Origin: Ciona savignyi
Taxonomy: Eukaryota > Chordata > Ascidiacea > Phlebobranchia > Cionidae
DNA: 64,000 nucleotides
Assembly (NCBI GenBank): GCA_000149265.1
Contig: CH003204.1
Coordinates: 598,966-662,965, forward strand
Reading direction: 5' to 3'
A model generated the notes under the pieces. That model was not told the DNA's origin. It was given only the letters and a program-made list of their open reading frames with translations, and made no database searches. Shown here piece by piece: positions 48,501 through 56,959 of the stretch. Position numbers and translations under genes: made by a program. Every line of letters begins with the position of its first letter. Position 1 is the first letter of the stretch.

Positions 48501-51500
48501 GTACCAATATTTGAAATAAGTTGAAATTCTGCACCTTTTTTTGTTTAAATGAAATACTGAAAAGTTGATTCAAAGTTAACATACGTACAAAATAATTGTA
48601 GCTAAAACGCAATACAGTAATAAAACTTTTTGATAAAAATAGACATGACAATTTAATACCCGAAACAGAATTATTAAAGTCTTCATAATCAGATTACCAA
48701 ATGTATGAAAAACCTGATGTAGAACATTTTTTGGCATTCCCAAGTCTTCTAGTTATCATGTTATCTCATTTTAACAGTTTTTTTTTAATTCTTTGACAGA
48801 TGACAAATCAATTTTGAAACTCCCACCACTCAATGGCAGTGACGATCAACCAGCATACTACAATGCCTCCCTCATACTGGTAACTAAAATAATAAAAATT
48901 ATTGATATAGAAATATTGGGATACTTCTATCTGTCATTATAATAACAAATCGTCAGATTTATCGCACCCACAGTCAACAATTTACTAAAAATAGAATAGA
49001 ATATTTATATATGTGATGAAAAAAAGTTTCGAACCTAACTCATTTCGGTTGAAAGGCTTCACACTAAGCCACCAGACTAACTGATCGGACTATAATTATG
49101 GTGTGTTGAGTATTAGATATAATCTCATGTTTTGATTAAATCATTTAAAATCACTAAATGGGATTAATTATCTGTAAATTAGTAAACAACGTACATTTTG
49201 GTTACTGGGGCAAAAATTAATAAACTAAACTAATAGATTCAGAAAATGGTGATTCAGAAAAAAAGAAAATTCCAGTTTTAGGGAATAAAATTCCTGTTTC
49301 GTCTTAATGTTTTTTTACTCAGTTTTTACTTATCTCACAAATCCTTATATTATTCTCCGTTCCTATTGCAATTCCATTCTTAAACTATTTTCTCCAACTC
49401 CATTCCATGCATTTTAGTGTGATCTCGGTCACATTATCGCATCACAATGCCCATTTGAGGACACAACTATCGACTTCTGGCACGCGGTGTGGCACAGTGA
49501 TACGAAGACCATTGTCATGGTAACCTCCAAGGAAGAAGAAGTAAGGCGACATTGGGATTTTTTTGGAAATCATGGATTCAAAGAATTAAAATTTCCCCTA
49601 ATAATTTCAAAAACTGTTATATTTCAAAAAAATCCTGGTAATCCTGTTAATGATTTCAAAAACTTTTTGCAGTGCTTTTCCCATAAATTTATTTTCCTGA
49701 GGCAAATAAGGGTATTAGGAAAATCGTCAGATTACCTAGTGCCTTTGTCCCGTTACAAAAGCTATTAAAGGGTGTTGTTTATGATTAATGGGTTTCTTTA
49801 GTCCTCTAAATGCCCAAGCAATAGTTTCGATCCCATAAACTTTCATCTAAATGTGATGCGCCAACCCACCAAACTTTACGATCAGACTATTGTATTATAG
49901 TTAATTACGGTCGTACTATTGGACTTCAACCATTTTGAAAGTGGGGAAATTGAAACATTGAAGCAATCAGCATAAAAATCATATCGCTACACAAGCCCTG
50001 TCAACACCATTGTATAATAGTTGTGTTTAACATTTGACTCTCTACACAGCATGAGCTGTACCAGTACTTTCCCAAAAGAGCTGGCATGCCAGATGATTTT
50101 GGCAATTTATCGGTCACTTTGAATAAGCAAGAGAAACAAGCCACATACACTAAGCGTTTACTCAGAATTGAAAATGTGAGTATGTCTATATAATTCAATA
50201 AAACAGATGATACTTTGCTGACTTTGTTAGCCAGCTTGTTTAATGAAGGCAGTATTAGCCTGAAGGTTGGAGGAAAAATATTGCTGATAAATTCCAATCC
50301 GCGACCTTAAGGTATACGCGCTTTGACCAATAGACAAGTTATCTAAAGTTGATAGTCGTTTGAATCTATGGGCAAGGCATATAGCAGATGTAGCCTTAAC
50401 CAAATGGGCCAAAACTGTAACCGTGTCTTCAACAAATTGTCCGACAGATTAGTTTAGTGTGTCGCCTTTCAGTCGAGGGGTTCCAGCTTCCAGGTTTGAA
50501 ACTGGTCGCTAGCTAGTCGGTTGTGTCCTTGGGGAAGGCACTTAACAGACTTTGCCTAAACCCATCAAATTTTTGGGTTCTACTAAATTAAAGGAATGTG
50601 TTATTCATACACAGAACACTTCAATAGCTCCGGTAACATGATGGTGGGCGCGAGATAATCCGACAATTGCCTGTGTGTTAGGCCACTTGGTTTTCCCATT
50701 CACGGGGATATACATGAATATCCTATTCTATTCTTTACACAATACATCGTAAATCTTCAGTTATATTCAGTACAAGGAATATTCTTTCAAATATACGCAA
50801 TTTTTGAGCTGCAGTTTTTTTTATCTCTTGACTCCCATTAGATCACTGCAAAGTCTTAAATGCCTTGACGAAGGACATAACAGATGCACAGTTGGCTTTT
50901 GTATTTGTCATATTATGACTACATCCCCACCTTCGTGATCATTTAAAGCTTAGGAATAAATGAGTTGCATTTTCATTTAGAAACAAAACCAGTCGAAAAT
51001 GGATGTGAAGCACTTGCATTACCACTCCTGGCCCACCACACATCCACCGCCGAAAGAATCCGTCCTGGAATTTCTTGATGTGATTAAACGTTCCCATCAG
51101 CGTGAAAAAGGAGCGCTTCTTATACATTGCAGGTAACAGAAGAGCAGACTTTTGTTTGTTCTTGTCGGTGGGGAAAAGTGAGGGAGTGTTGAATTTATAT
51201 AATCAAAATACCACATACCCTCTGTCAATTTAACAGAATAGTGGAGCAGTTGCAACGCGTTGTGCAGTCCAGAAATATTTCTTTAATTTTAAATAACTCA
51301 ATGGTGAAAAACAGATGTTCCACGCCACCCTTGTGTGCCAGGTGAATCATTCCCATTCTTTCAAAAAATGCCTGCAAATGCCTTGCCTAAGAATACAACT
51401 GACTAGTTAGCAGCTGAATAGGATAGGGTATTCCTGTTTTATCCCGGTGAATGGGAAAACACAATCTGAGAGTTATATTATAACACAGGCAATCGTCACC

Positions 51501-52653
51501 ACGAGAATATGTAAGGGATTATAATCGCTTAGGTTTTAACAGGAACCTTACACTTTTCAGCTGAAAGAATGCACCAACCTAAGTTATTCGGCCAGACCTG
51601 GTTTCGCACCATATTTCATCCATACAACCAATAAAGCTAACCAGATTGACTTTTCATTAAAAAAATATAAATCAGCCACACAAATACTTAAATATGCTAT
51701 TAATTCCAATTCATCTCACTACAGTGATGGCTCTGGTAGGACAGGGGTCTTGATAACATTACTCAAGCTGATAGACAAACTGAATCATGGAGCCAGTAAA
51801 CTGGATGTCTTCCGCACTGTTAAGGATCTACGTGACATTCGTCCTGGTTTCGTCTCCAATAAGGTTTTTCTAACTTGACTCTTATAATTTTAGACTGTGG
51901 CTAATTTGACTATAAACATATTTTTTACAAAAAAGTGGCATATAAGTTAAATTAAGTGAATTAGACTATGAACATATATTTTACAAAAATAGTGGTATAG
52001 AAATTAAATTAAAATAATTTGACTATGAACATATTTTTACAAACAGAGTGGTATAGTTAAATTAGGTTAAATTGATTATGGACATATTTTTATTTTAAAT
52101 GGTAGTTAATATGAATATAGACGTGTACGACCATTTTTTGTATTATTATTTTAAAAGTAACAATTTCCTACCCATTATCTCACTTTTATAACAACATTCC
52201 TATAATTAGCTATGGATTAACATGATCATTTTCACAATCATATTTGCATATGTGCTTGCTATAAAGTTAAATCATTTTTTTGTAAGATTATGGTTAAATA
52301 AATACATTAGTTTGTCATTTCTTGGATTTCCTTACCATGTTACAGTTTGGCAGCTAAAAGGTTGTTGGTCCAAACCAGCTGCTATAAAGTTTCTTTTGTC
52401 CTTCACCAAGACACTTAACAGAATTTCGTTAACCCAGTGGTTTATTAGGTTTTACATAAATTAAAAGCAGTGTATTTGTTGTATACAACACACTGCAATG
52501 GCTCCAATAGCCCAACAGTTCAACTGTTGGCATGTGCAGCTGTTGATTATCTTAATTTTATGCTTTGTTCTTCAACAGCAACATTACCACTTTATTTACT
52601 CATCCTTGGCTTGCTACTTATCCAACAACTTCTCAAGTGAAGCAAATTGCTGA
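27580..52653 (+). CDS. Receptor tyrosine phosphatase with C-type lectin and EGF ectodomain, 34 exons
   Basis: Exons: 27580-27649, 28354-28809, 29334-29447, 30571-30819, 31283-31528, 31811-31936, 32538-32615, 33112-33201, 33618-33725, 34072-34179, 34299-34406, 35060-35167, 35434-35541, 35744-35851, 36332-36538, 37248-37422, 37815-37949, 38673-38769, 38993-39048, 39941-40071, 40299-40395, 40701-40768, 41470-41604, 42375-42518, 43309-43457, 45325-45461, 45997-46100, 48360-48496, 48800-48879, 49418-49540, 50050-50175, 50981-51132, 51725-51863, 52579-52653. About 1513 residues. Signal peptide ([13 protein letters not shown]), CTLD1 (WLDG, WYVNQPN), EGF1, CTLD2, EGF2-9, CTLD3, EGF10, membrane span ([19 protein letters not shown]), basic juxtamembrane, PTP D1 ([28 protein letters not shown]), PTP D2 ([20 protein letters not shown]). 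Ectodomain introns are all phase 1. D1 keeps the general acid Asp and the Cys/Arg loop, so it should dephosphorylate phosphotyrosine; D2 looks inactive. There are two one-base frame breaks (37335-37350, near 45355). Ligand unknown; CTLDs suggest glycan or cell-surface recognition. Confidence 0.9.
27865..28128 (-). mobile_element. SINE family 1, old copy in intron 1 of the receptor phosphatase
   Basis: Minus-oriented fragments in order: CTATTGCAGTGCGGTATGTA, CACTGGGTTTAAGCGATGTC, and a decayed head ending TTCGGCCGGAC. Confidence 0.6.
28354..28809 (+). other. C-type lectin-like domain 1, single exon
   Basis: Residues with the CTLD landmarks [46 protein letters not shown] and NFICQ. QPN stands where calcium-binding lectins have EPN or QPD, and GDDN where they have WND, so calcium or sugar binding is uncertain. 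One exon encodes the whole domain, while CTLD2 and CTLD3 are each split at one internal intron. Confidence 0.85.
29031..29170 (-). mobile_element. Second tRNA-like SINE family, copy in a receptor-phosphatase intron
   Basis: Contains ACCATTCGGCCACACG, AGTTTTGAACCCATGATGGG and AGGAGTGTGTATATGTATC. Read on the minus strand this is a tRNA-like head (GTGGCCGAATGGTTAA) with a B-box-like GGTTCAAAAC. Other copies lie at 56595-56705, 56725-56847, 59207-59260 and 60050-60225. Confidence 0.65.
29510..29899. mobile_element. hAT MITE with perfect 8-bp target duplication
   Basis: Ends CAGAGGTTCTCAAACT and AGTTTGAGAACCACTG. The flanks TTCTATAG are identical (29502-29509 and 29900-29907). Length is 390 bases. 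A 75-codon ORF starting upstream and reading into it is not coding. Confidence 0.93.
32051..32325 (+). mobile_element. SINE family 1
   Basis: The B-box region GGTTCGAAACTGGTCGC, body and CTATCCTATTCT tail are all present. The first part of the tRNA-like head is missing. A second, minus-oriented tRNA-like head follows at 32345-32452. Confidence 0.85.
33350..33557 (-). mobile_element. SINE family 1, diverged
   Basis: Minus-oriented body (GCCGTGTGTTGTGTATGATT, ACTGGGTTCAAGTGCCTTGC) and head (AAGGCGATGCACTAACCCAC). Confidence 0.7.
34072..35541 (+). repeat. Duplicated pair of EGF exons
   Basis: Exons 34072-34179 and 34299-34406 are matched by 35060-35167 and 35434-35541. The first members encode near-identical [14 protein letters not shown] modules and the second members encode PCENNGNCT modules. 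The intron starts after 34179 and 35167 are also similar (GTAACTTA, AGAAAACTATT, GATTTAAATTGATTT). Exon 33618-33725 is a third copy of the first type. Confidence 0.85.
34702..34965 (-). mobile_element. SINE family 1
   Basis: Reverse-oriented body with TTTATCCCTGTGAATGGG, GCAGTGTGTTGAGTATGATT and ACAACCGACTAGCTAGCGAC. A small internal deletion removes part of the B-box region before the head AACCACTAGAATAATCTG. It separates the two duplicated EGF exon pairs. Confidence 0.85.
36072..36262 (+). mobile_element. SINE family 1, 3' truncated
   Basis: Head TTAGTCTGGTGGTTAGGTGC, body to CACTGCAATAGCTCC, then stops without the tail. Confidence 0.8.
36600..36858 (+). mobile_element. SINE family 1, diverged 3' part
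   Basis: CATATACAACACACTGTAAT, GCTCCGGTAATAGTGGGCGC and TGAATGTCCTATCCTG are recognisable. The upstream part is decayed. Confidence 0.65.
37015..37195 (-). mobile_element. SINE family 1, head and middle
   Basis: Minus-oriented GTGCCTTTCCCAAGGACACA, CGACTAGATAGCGACCAG and head GGCAACACACTAAACCACTG. It ends about 50 bases before the second CTLD3 exon. Confidence 0.75.
37964..38138 (+). mobile_element. SINE family 1, internally deleted
   Basis: A well preserved head (CCGTTGGTCTAACGGTTAAG) runs to TCCTTGGGCAA, then jumps directly to CGATTGCCCGTGTGTTAACC and a tail of five TATCC units. The middle of about 120 bases is missing. It starts 15 bases after the EGF10 exon donor. Confidence 0.88.
39255..39545 (+). 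mobile_element. SINE family 1, full length
   Basis: Head (TAGTCTGGTGGTTTAGTG), body and CCTATCCTATCCTAT tail are all present. Confidence 0.88.
40809..41065 (+). mobile_element. SINE family 1, 5' truncated
   Basis: Body from GAAACTGATCTCTAACCGG to a CTATCCTATTCTATAATATCC-like tail, without the head. Confidence 0.8.
42930..43290 (+). mobile_element. SINE family 1, two old copies in tandem
   Basis: A first 3' body with tail (CACTTTGCAATAGTTCC to CATCCTATCCTATC at about 43078), then a second body (TTTGGACAAGGCATTTAG to TTTTTCCCTTCG). Both are diverged. Confidence 0.6.
43494..43718. mobile_element. hAT MITE, 225 bases
   Basis: Ends CAGTGGTTCCCAAAG and CTTTGGGAACCACTG are exact inverted repeats. 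Flanks GTTTAATT and GTTTCATT differ at one of 8 positions. It inserted 36 bases after the donor of the WPD-loop exon. Confidence 0.92.
43924..45006. mobile_element. TTAA-flanked MITE, copy 1
   Basis: TTAA then CTCTTTCCGTCCC at the left and GGGAGTGAAAGAG then TTAA at the right. About 1.08 kb, almost identical to 46303-47399. Short ORFs inside (for example 44307-44540) are shared by both copies but frame-disrupted between them and resemble no transposase. It lies in the intron that splits the D1 catalytic loop (43458-45324). Confidence 0.85.
46303..47399. mobile_element. TTAA-flanked MITE, copy 2
   Basis: Second copy of the 1.08-kb element, with TTAA at both ends and small indels relative to copy 1. 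Just inside the left end it has the 22-bp perfect palindrome centred on CCATATATGG (46319-46340), which is mutated in copy 1. It lies in the intron 46101-48359, the second intron after the one holding copy 1. Confidence 0.85.
47721..48297. mobile_element. hAT-like element carrying a nested SINE
   Basis: Ends CAGGGGTCAGCAACCTTTTG and CCGCAGGTTGCCGACTACTG are imperfect inverted repeats of hAT type. Flanks CATTGCAC and GATTACAC agree at 6 of 8 positions. The SINE at 47879-48177 was inserted later. Confidence 0.75.
47879..48177 (-). mobile_element. SINE family 1, full length, nested in a hAT element
   Basis: Reverse orientation: AGGATAGGATAG tail, TTTATCCCCGTGAATGAG, GCCCATCGTCGGGTTACCGG, CGACTAGCTAGCGACTAG, and head AACCGCTAGACCAGCC. 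Confidence 0.9.
50439..50735 (+). mobile_element. SINE family 1, full length
   Basis: Starts GTCCGACAGATTAGTTTAGT, has the full body, and ends in a CCTATTCTATTCT tail. Confidence 0.88.
51410..51545 (-). mobile_element. SINE family 1, fragment
   Basis: AATAGGATAGGGTATTCCTG, TATCCCGGTGAATGGG and ACACAGGCAATCGTCACC are the 3' part in reverse orientation. Confidence 0.65.
52345..52515 (+). mobile_element. SINE family 1, diverged fragment
   Basis: TTGGCAGCTAAAAGGTTG, TTTTGTCCTTCACCAAG, CACTTAACAGAATTTCGTTA and ACAACACACTGCAATGGCTC in order, just upstream of the last receptor-phosphatase exon. Confidence 0.6.
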
Positions 52654-53637
52654 ACTGATGCTTGGAACTTGCAAGAGCACGATCGTTAATTCTAATGCTT
52701 GGAACTTATGCAGAAGCACGATTGTTAATTCTGTTAAATTTGAGCACTTATGCATGTTAGCAATATGGCCCTAACGATCTATACTATTTGTTCTGTTGTC
52801 ATGGGATAGTCATGTTATATCTCTGTAAATGGAAGGGGAGCAAGGGACGTTTTTACAGAGATAACCTTAAGGTTAAATTGCGACCACCGTCAGTTTACCG
52901 AAACTGTGGCAGTGTGTTGTGTATGATTGAGACATTCCTTTAGTTTTTGTACAACCCAATAATCCATTGAGTTCAGGCAATGTCTATATTTTCAGTGTTG
53001 TAATGCATACCCAATGTCACACATGAGGTACCTGTCCTAATTTGTAACTACAAAAGTGTCTACTTTAGCAACAGTCTTTTTATTTTTATTTTATTATGTT
53101 TTTATTGATATTTGTTTGGGCCAACACTGACAGGCTTAAATATTTTTTTTGTGTGTTTTGCTATGTCTTTTAAGTTTAAGTAATTTTTGTTTTGCAATAT
53201 GGTTGTATCTTTTCTTTGCAATAAGTTTCTCTTTTTTATGTGCTATAAAGTAAGTTACTTCTATGATCATATGTTGTAATATATAATGCACTGAATTTGC
53301 TTTATGCTATTTTATTTAGTCATCCGACAATGCCATGCAAAAATATCCTTGACTTTCAATTTAGTCTTCCAGGTGGAGAAATATTTCTTCCTTAAAAAGA
53401 TAAATTTAAAATAACATATATCTTGTGTGTAATATTAAATGCTTTTTCCTGTATATCCCTTTACATTTTATTCGTTTGTTTCTTAAATCTTACAAACTTT
53501 TGCGGTAAAGATTTTGAAATTTTACACTGTTACGATTCCACATTTTTAACATTGTATAATTTTTGCAAATTTTCCTTTTTTTCCTTTCAGGCACTGGAAC
53601 CTAGGTAATTATTTATTAAGTATTTAAATGATTTCCA
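52654..53637. other. Region between the receptor phosphatase and the GST
   Basis: Holds the phosphatase 3' UTR, an old minus-oriented SINE fragment (about 52800-53000) and T-rich sequence. A strong acceptor (TTTTTTCCTTTCAG) ends at 53590, 47 bases before the GST start codon. It could be a 5' UTR splice site or a spliced-leader trans-splice site. Confidence 0.5.
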
Positions 53638-55522
53638 ATGTCTAAGATAACTTTAGCATACTGGGATATAAGGTGCCTGGTTGAACCAATCAAACTAATG
53701 TTGGAATATTCCCAAGTTGAATACAATTTCAAAGCATACCCCACTGGTAAGAAACCAATGATAATTTAAATTCTATGGATAAAATGAATAAAAAAACAAT
53801 TACCATAAATAAGAATTACTTTTTCAAGATTAAATTTAACCTTAAACCATAGTAGTTCTTTTAGCGAAGTGTTTAAGCTACCTCACAGATATTTTACTAT
53901 CCTCCAAAACAACAATGTGTCTTTAAACTAGGATGTATAGTTTAATTCCTCTTTCAGCCATTTTTTGTGTTACGCCATGTGTATATAGCTGACATGTATT
54001 AACTACTACAGTTTTGTCGTATTTCTCTGCTTTTTTTATTTATTCTTGATATTTTCATTATTAAACTTTTATAACTTTAATAGTGAAACTTTTTTATTTG
54101 TCCGGCATCTATGGAGTTAAAAACAAAATTATCAAACTGTTTTAAAACAGATATATATATATATATATTCGGTGGTTGTTTATTTAGGTAAAAATATATT
54201 ATCTTTAACAGTCACACAATATTCGTAACATTTTTATAACGGGTTCTTAACAAAATAATTACAAGAATTATGACAGAAGCACATGCTACAATCAGAACTT
54301 AATTATTGTATTGATTCCTTGTGTATTTACTGACAAGTTCTAACTGATGTAGTTTTGCCATTTTATCCTGACTCATTAAATAATTATGCCATTTTTCTTT
54401 AATGTAATAAATAACCAAAAAATAAACTAAATTCTATATAAAGTGAGTACAACTAGTAGCTCGAGTCTACAGCATGAAAATCAATATAAAACCTGGATTT
54501 TTAACCAGGTCACGCCCCTGGTTACTGCCGTAAGGAGTGGAAGACGGATAAATTTGCTCTCGATCTTGATTTCCCCAACTTGCCTTACCTCATAGATGGG
54601 GAAGTGAGATTGACAGAAAGTTGGGCAATCATGAAATACCTGGGGAGAAAGTATAATCTCTTCCCGCAGACTGAAGAAGAGATGCAGAGGTATTACAACA
54701 CACTGCAATAGCTCTGGTAACCTGACGATGGGCGCAACGTAATCTGACGATTGCACGTGTGTTAACCTCCTTGGTTTTCCCATAACTGCTACAAAAATTA
54801 ATATTTAAGATTATTTATATTTTCCAACTTGAAGTTATTGTTAGTTTGGTATCAAAGTTTTAATCCTAAGTTTAATTTAACTAATTTTTGTTAGACCAGT
54901 TTTGCAAGATGTATAATTTCCAATGCATTTTAATAGCCAAAAAGTCACTTACAAGACGTTGCTTATACTCAGTTGATTATTGGGTTGAATATATATTTCT
55001 GTACTCTCTGTTATGTAACTCTGTAATCATAAATAACACATCACTCAGTAGCTTTAACCATACAATTTATAGTATAATGCACAATTTTAACCCTTTTTGT
55101 CTGTCTACCACAAATTATTTCCTTTTCTATGTTACAGGTGTGATGTTGCCCAAGGCGTTGTTGAAGATTTTCGTTACAAATTCATAAACTTTTCCTACTA
55201 CGCAACAGACGCCACTTTTGACAAACTAAAAACAGCTTTTGAGGCTACCTTTAAAGCATACATGGATCGGTTTGAAGCATACCTTACTAAGCACAAATGG
55301 CTAGCCGGTGACACTTTAACTTATGTCGATTTTGGTCTTTTTGAAGCTATGGACCAGATTAGAGTATTTGATTCAAAGTTGTTTAACGACCATCCTAAAG
55401 TTTATCAGTACTTGAAAGAAATTAATGATTTTAAAGGTGTATCAGAGTATAGGTCTTCTGATCGATTTCGTGTTTTTCCCATTAACTCGAAATACGCACA
55501 TTGGGGCGGGCAAAGCAGTTAA
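53638..55522 (+). CDS. Glutathione S-transferase, mu-class-like, three exons
   Basis: Exons 53638-53746, 54509-54689 and 55138-55522 (stop TAA) give 224 residues, close to the 218 or so usual for mu-class GSTs. The N-terminal thioredoxin-like domain starts MSKITLAYWDIRCLVEPIK; the Tyr before WDIR is the expected glutathione-activating Tyr of mu enzymes (YWDIRGL). NLPYLIDGEVRLTESWAIMKYL carries the cis-Pro and the Glu-Ser pair that bind glutathione. The C-terminal helical domain includes KHKWLAGDTLTYVDFGLFEAMDQ, the conserved N-capping region. It should be a cytosolic dimer that conjugates glutathione to electrophiles. The usual Gly of WDIRG is replaced by Cys. The start lies 984 bases after the phosphatase stop, on the same strand; this is too far for a typical tight operon. 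Confidence 0.92.
54691..54784 (+). mobile_element. SINE family 1, fragment touching the GST exon 2 donor
   Basis: ACAACACACTGCAATAGCTC, CTGACGATGGGCGCAACG and TTGGTTTTCCCATA. It starts two to four bases after the end of GST exon 2 (54689), so the splice donor GTATTA lies at its border. Confidence 0.8.
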
Positions 55523-56959
55523 AGAATCTTCATTCAAATATTTTCCTTGTTTCTCTTATTTGTATACACTTGGACAATTTTAGTTGTTTTATCAAGGAAA
55601 AATGTGTTATTCGATTCTAAACTATATGAGTGACGTCGTCAGATGACCGACACATCATGCTTATGTCTGTTTTGGTTAGTCACAATGGCTGTCAATCTCG
55701 GTTTTTGCATTTTTTTAGATTAAAAAGATTGTTTTTAAGTTTAATTTGTTGGGGCTTACTAGCCAAAGTTCCAATATTTTTTTTTCCATTTTTTAGCAAT
55801 AATAACAATCTGTATAGTTTATAAGTGCAGTTTATTTTTTATCTGTTTCATATAAATCGGCAGCGTAAAAATTATGAATATTAAATTCACAATAGATTGC
55901 ACTAAAATTAATAGGGTGAAATTTGGAAGAAAAGTACCGTGATGGTAAAGGAGTTTAATAAAATAGCATGATGAGATCTCTGCAACTTATTTATCTTAAT
56001 TAAGTAATCCATTTTAATTGTACTTAAGAATGCGTTGTAAATTTTAAAACTGGGTTACTCAAATTAAATAAAAATTGGCAAAGGGCGTTCTTTGACGGTT
56101 AATGGTCAAATAACTCCTGCCAAAAACCAGCAAAGATAGTTTCACTGTGTGAAATAATTTCTGTTTTTTTATTACTGTAAAAAGATAAACTAAACTAATA
56201 TTTTTGAGACATAGCTACAGTTTAAATTTACCAATAAGCCAATGGGTTTATAGGCAACATCCTCTTAGTACTATAGGATATTCATGTTTATTCTGGTGGA
56301 AGTCGTAGTGTTGTATCGGGAAGAAATGTGTTAACACCGCCAGATTACCGTGCGACCACCGTGGGGTGAAAGAGATATTGCAGTGTGTAACCTCTAAAAA
56401 ATTGATCGATAGACGGTTTCACCCTATTTAAAGCTATTGTAGCTGCATGTTCATAATACCATCAGCGAAAAGATTTTAGGTAACTGTACCATCATTTAAG
56501 AAAACAAATAATGAACAGGCAGTTGTGAACATGACGCTGTGCGCAAATGTAAGTGCAAGTAGGCTAAGTGAGAAAGTACGTTAATGTCGAGGATTATTTC
56601 GTAATGGGTGAAGTTTCAAAACCATGATGGGTCTTGTCTCCAAGACACTTTTTTGCATATAATTATATATAAGAATCGGTTGCGCTAACCTTTCGGCTAC
56701 ACAATTTAAAAAAATCACGGCATTGTCTGACACAGAAGTGCCGTTTTTTCACCGGTCCAAGTTTCGATCCCATGATGGGCTTGTCAGTAAGACCGTTATT
56801 TAGAATTTGGGAAATCGGTCAGGTTAACCAATCGGCCACACGACCGGAGAATCTAGTATTGCTGTTTTTACTCTTTTCTGTCCACTCTCTAATAGCGACA
56901 TGGCGCTGATGTGAAGGGTATTGCCACAAAAATAATTTAGCAACTACAAATCTCTGTAT
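55523..56959. other. Convergent intergenic region between GST and the sulfotransferase
   Basis: Contains a plus-strand AATAAA at 55957-55962 that fits the GST 3' end, an old minus-oriented SINE fragment (56270-56395) and two copies of the second tRNA-like family (56595-56705, 56725-56847). No further gene is seen. Confidence 0.55.

Noticed and set aside
52654..53637. Operon between the receptor phosphatase and GST
   Set aside because: Same strand, but nearly 1 kb apart and functionally unrelated. Only a strong acceptor at 53590 hints at trans-splicing, which is not enough.
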